DNA of 64,000 nt, taken from Nitrospirillum amazonense. Lineage in GTDB: Bacteria > Pseudomonadota > Alphaproteobacteria > Azospirillales > Azospirillaceae. Numbering within the stretch: the stretch's first letter is position 1; each line of letters begins with the position of its first letter. The position numbers were made by a program, and so were the translations under genes. A model generated the notes under the pieces. That model worked only from the letters and a program-made list of their open reading frames with translations. It searched no databases and was not told where the DNA came from. The stretch spans positions 1-64,000 of the forward strand of contig NZ_VITN01000015.1 in assembly GCF_007828045.1 (NCBI RefSeq), in the 5' to 3' direction. Shown here piece by piece: positions 63,463-64,000 of this stretch.

Positions 63463-64000
63463 TCAATCTTCCTTCGGCAAAGGCAGGTCGGTAACGACCA
63501 TGTGCGCCTTGTAGTGCGTGATGCAGAGCGGCAGGCGGGCGGCGCGGGCGGCGATCTGGCCGGTGGCGCCGCAAGCCCAGAAAACGGGAATCTCGTCGGG
63601 GTTGAGCCGGGTCAGGCCATGGCCGCCATAGCTCTGTTCCAAATCCTCAATACCCAGATCGCCGGGCAGGCCCAAGGATACCGGCGCGCCGTGGAAGGCG
63701 GGGTAGCGGGCCGACAGGATCGTGGCCTTGATGGCGTCGGCCGGGCGCAGGGCCCGCATGGACACCACCAGCTTGCCGGCGAAGGGGCCGACGGGCGTGG
63801 TGTCGCGGTCGGTCACATACATGGCCGAGACATTGCCCTCATCCAGATGACGCAGGCGCACGCCGTGACGCTGCAGCAGCGCCTCGAAGGAAAAGGAGCA
63901 GCCCAGGACGAAAGCCACCAGGTCATCGCGCCAGGCCGCGCTGGCATCGACCGGCGTGTCCACCAGTTCCCCATCGCGGAAAATCATATAGCCGCCGGTG
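63463..64000 (-). CDS. D-glutamate cyclase/DUF1445 family protein, N-terminus outside window
   Basis: About 179 C-terminal codons are present. The frame continues upstream past M63987 to the window edge (T-G-G-Y-M-I-F-R-D-G-E), matching the internal V-F-R-D-G-x-L-V of full-length relatives of about 265 residues. Hallmarks are V-A-F-V-L-G-C-S-F-S-F-E, G-P-F-A-G-K-L-V-V-S-M-R, A-P-V-S-L-G-L-P and the end T-H-Y-K-A-H-M-V-V-T-D-L. Mammalian and some bacterial relatives convert D-glutamate to 5-oxo-D-proline; others are called putative hydro-lyases. Its co-occurrence with oxoprolinase-like HyuAB is suggestive. Confidence 0.88.
   Translation of the reverse strand, partial: TGGYMIFRDGELVDTPVDASAAWRDDLVAFVLGCSFSFEALLQRHGVRLRHLDEGNVSAMYVTDRDTTPVGPFAGKLVVSMRALRPADAIKATILSARYPAFHGAPVSLGLPGDLGIEDLEQSYGGHGLTRLNPDEIPVFWACGATGQIAARAARLPLCITHYKAHMVVTDLPLPKED

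Noticed and set aside
61697-63514. 605-codon plus-strand frame over the SDR and PhyH genes
   Set aside because: It is antisense to two clear enzyme genes, starts inside the region after the ligase terminator, and shows no recognisable domain.

Overview
The window is about 64 kb of GC-rich DNA. GC-leaning codon use, dense ATGA-type stop/start overlaps, TonB-dependent receptors, many LysR/TetR/AraC regulators and a broad catabolic gene set suggest an alphaproteobacterium. An Azospirillaceae-like member of the Rhodospirillales is my best guess, but that is inference because no rRNA or other marker gene lies here. I see no tRNA, rRNA, insertion sequence, phage gene or CRISPR array.

Region 1 (1-16.6 kb, minus strand): almost all of the first 16 kb is one open reading frame that starts at 15978 and leaves the window at base 1 without a stop (at least 5,326 codons). 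It encodes an exported, highly repetitive, beta-strand-rich surface protein, the N-terminal part of a giant adhesin or autotransporter-like protein. Long plus-strand frames through this stretch are antisense shadows. Just upstream on the same strand is an 89-residue precursor with an NHLP (nitrile-hydratase-like) leader, a Gly-Gly site and a nine-residue core WCWYCELSL. No maturation or export gene is visible, so it is an orphan RiPP precursor candidate.

Region 2 (16.8-24 kb): the remnant of an HxlR regulator, then an EmrA-EmrB-NodT tripartite efflux operon with an aldo/keto reductase. The operon is headed by a small secreted protein with two cysteine-bracketed repeats. It is divergent from a TetR regulator that is coupled to a mismatch uracil-DNA glycosylase gene.

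Region 3 (24.2-33.6 kb): LysR, a TonB-dependent receptor, a small membrane protein plus a sodium:solute symporter plus an omega-aminotransferase (one operon), a second LysR, and an amidase. This looks like uptake and catabolism of an amine or amide.

Region 4 (33.6-43.8 kb): a catabolic operon of TonB receptor, acetoacetyl-CoA-synthetase-type ligase, MHS-family transporter (interrupted by an in-frame amber codon) and tannase/feruloyl-esterase-family protein. An AraC regulator and a Tat-type exported esterase flank it.

Region 5 (43.9-64 kb): a large catabolic island. It contains an allantoinase/dihydroorotase-family amidohydrolase, three short-chain dehydrogenases, LysR, hydantoinase/oxoprolinase A and B, a 2-oxoglutarate/Fe oxygenase, a [2Fe-2S] ferredoxin and its reductase, a cystathionine-beta-lyase-like enzyme, a DUF3830 protein, aldehyde dehydrogenase, LOG phosphoribohydrolase, Rieske oxygenase, glutamine-synthetase-like ligase, PhyH dioxygenase and the start-truncated end of a D-glutamate cyclase (DUF1445) family gene. 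Ferredoxin, reductase and Rieske oxygenase can form one electron-transfer chain. The ligase translationally coupled to the Rieske gene recalls gamma-glutamyl tagging in aniline oxidation, and oxoprolinase and D-glutamate-cyclase relatives could recycle the tag. A 75-bp promoter-proximal sequence occurs twice, at identical internal spacing, upstream of two of these operons. All three SDRs carry Gly where the catalytic Ser normally sits. These points make region 5 a candidate for an undescribed pathway.
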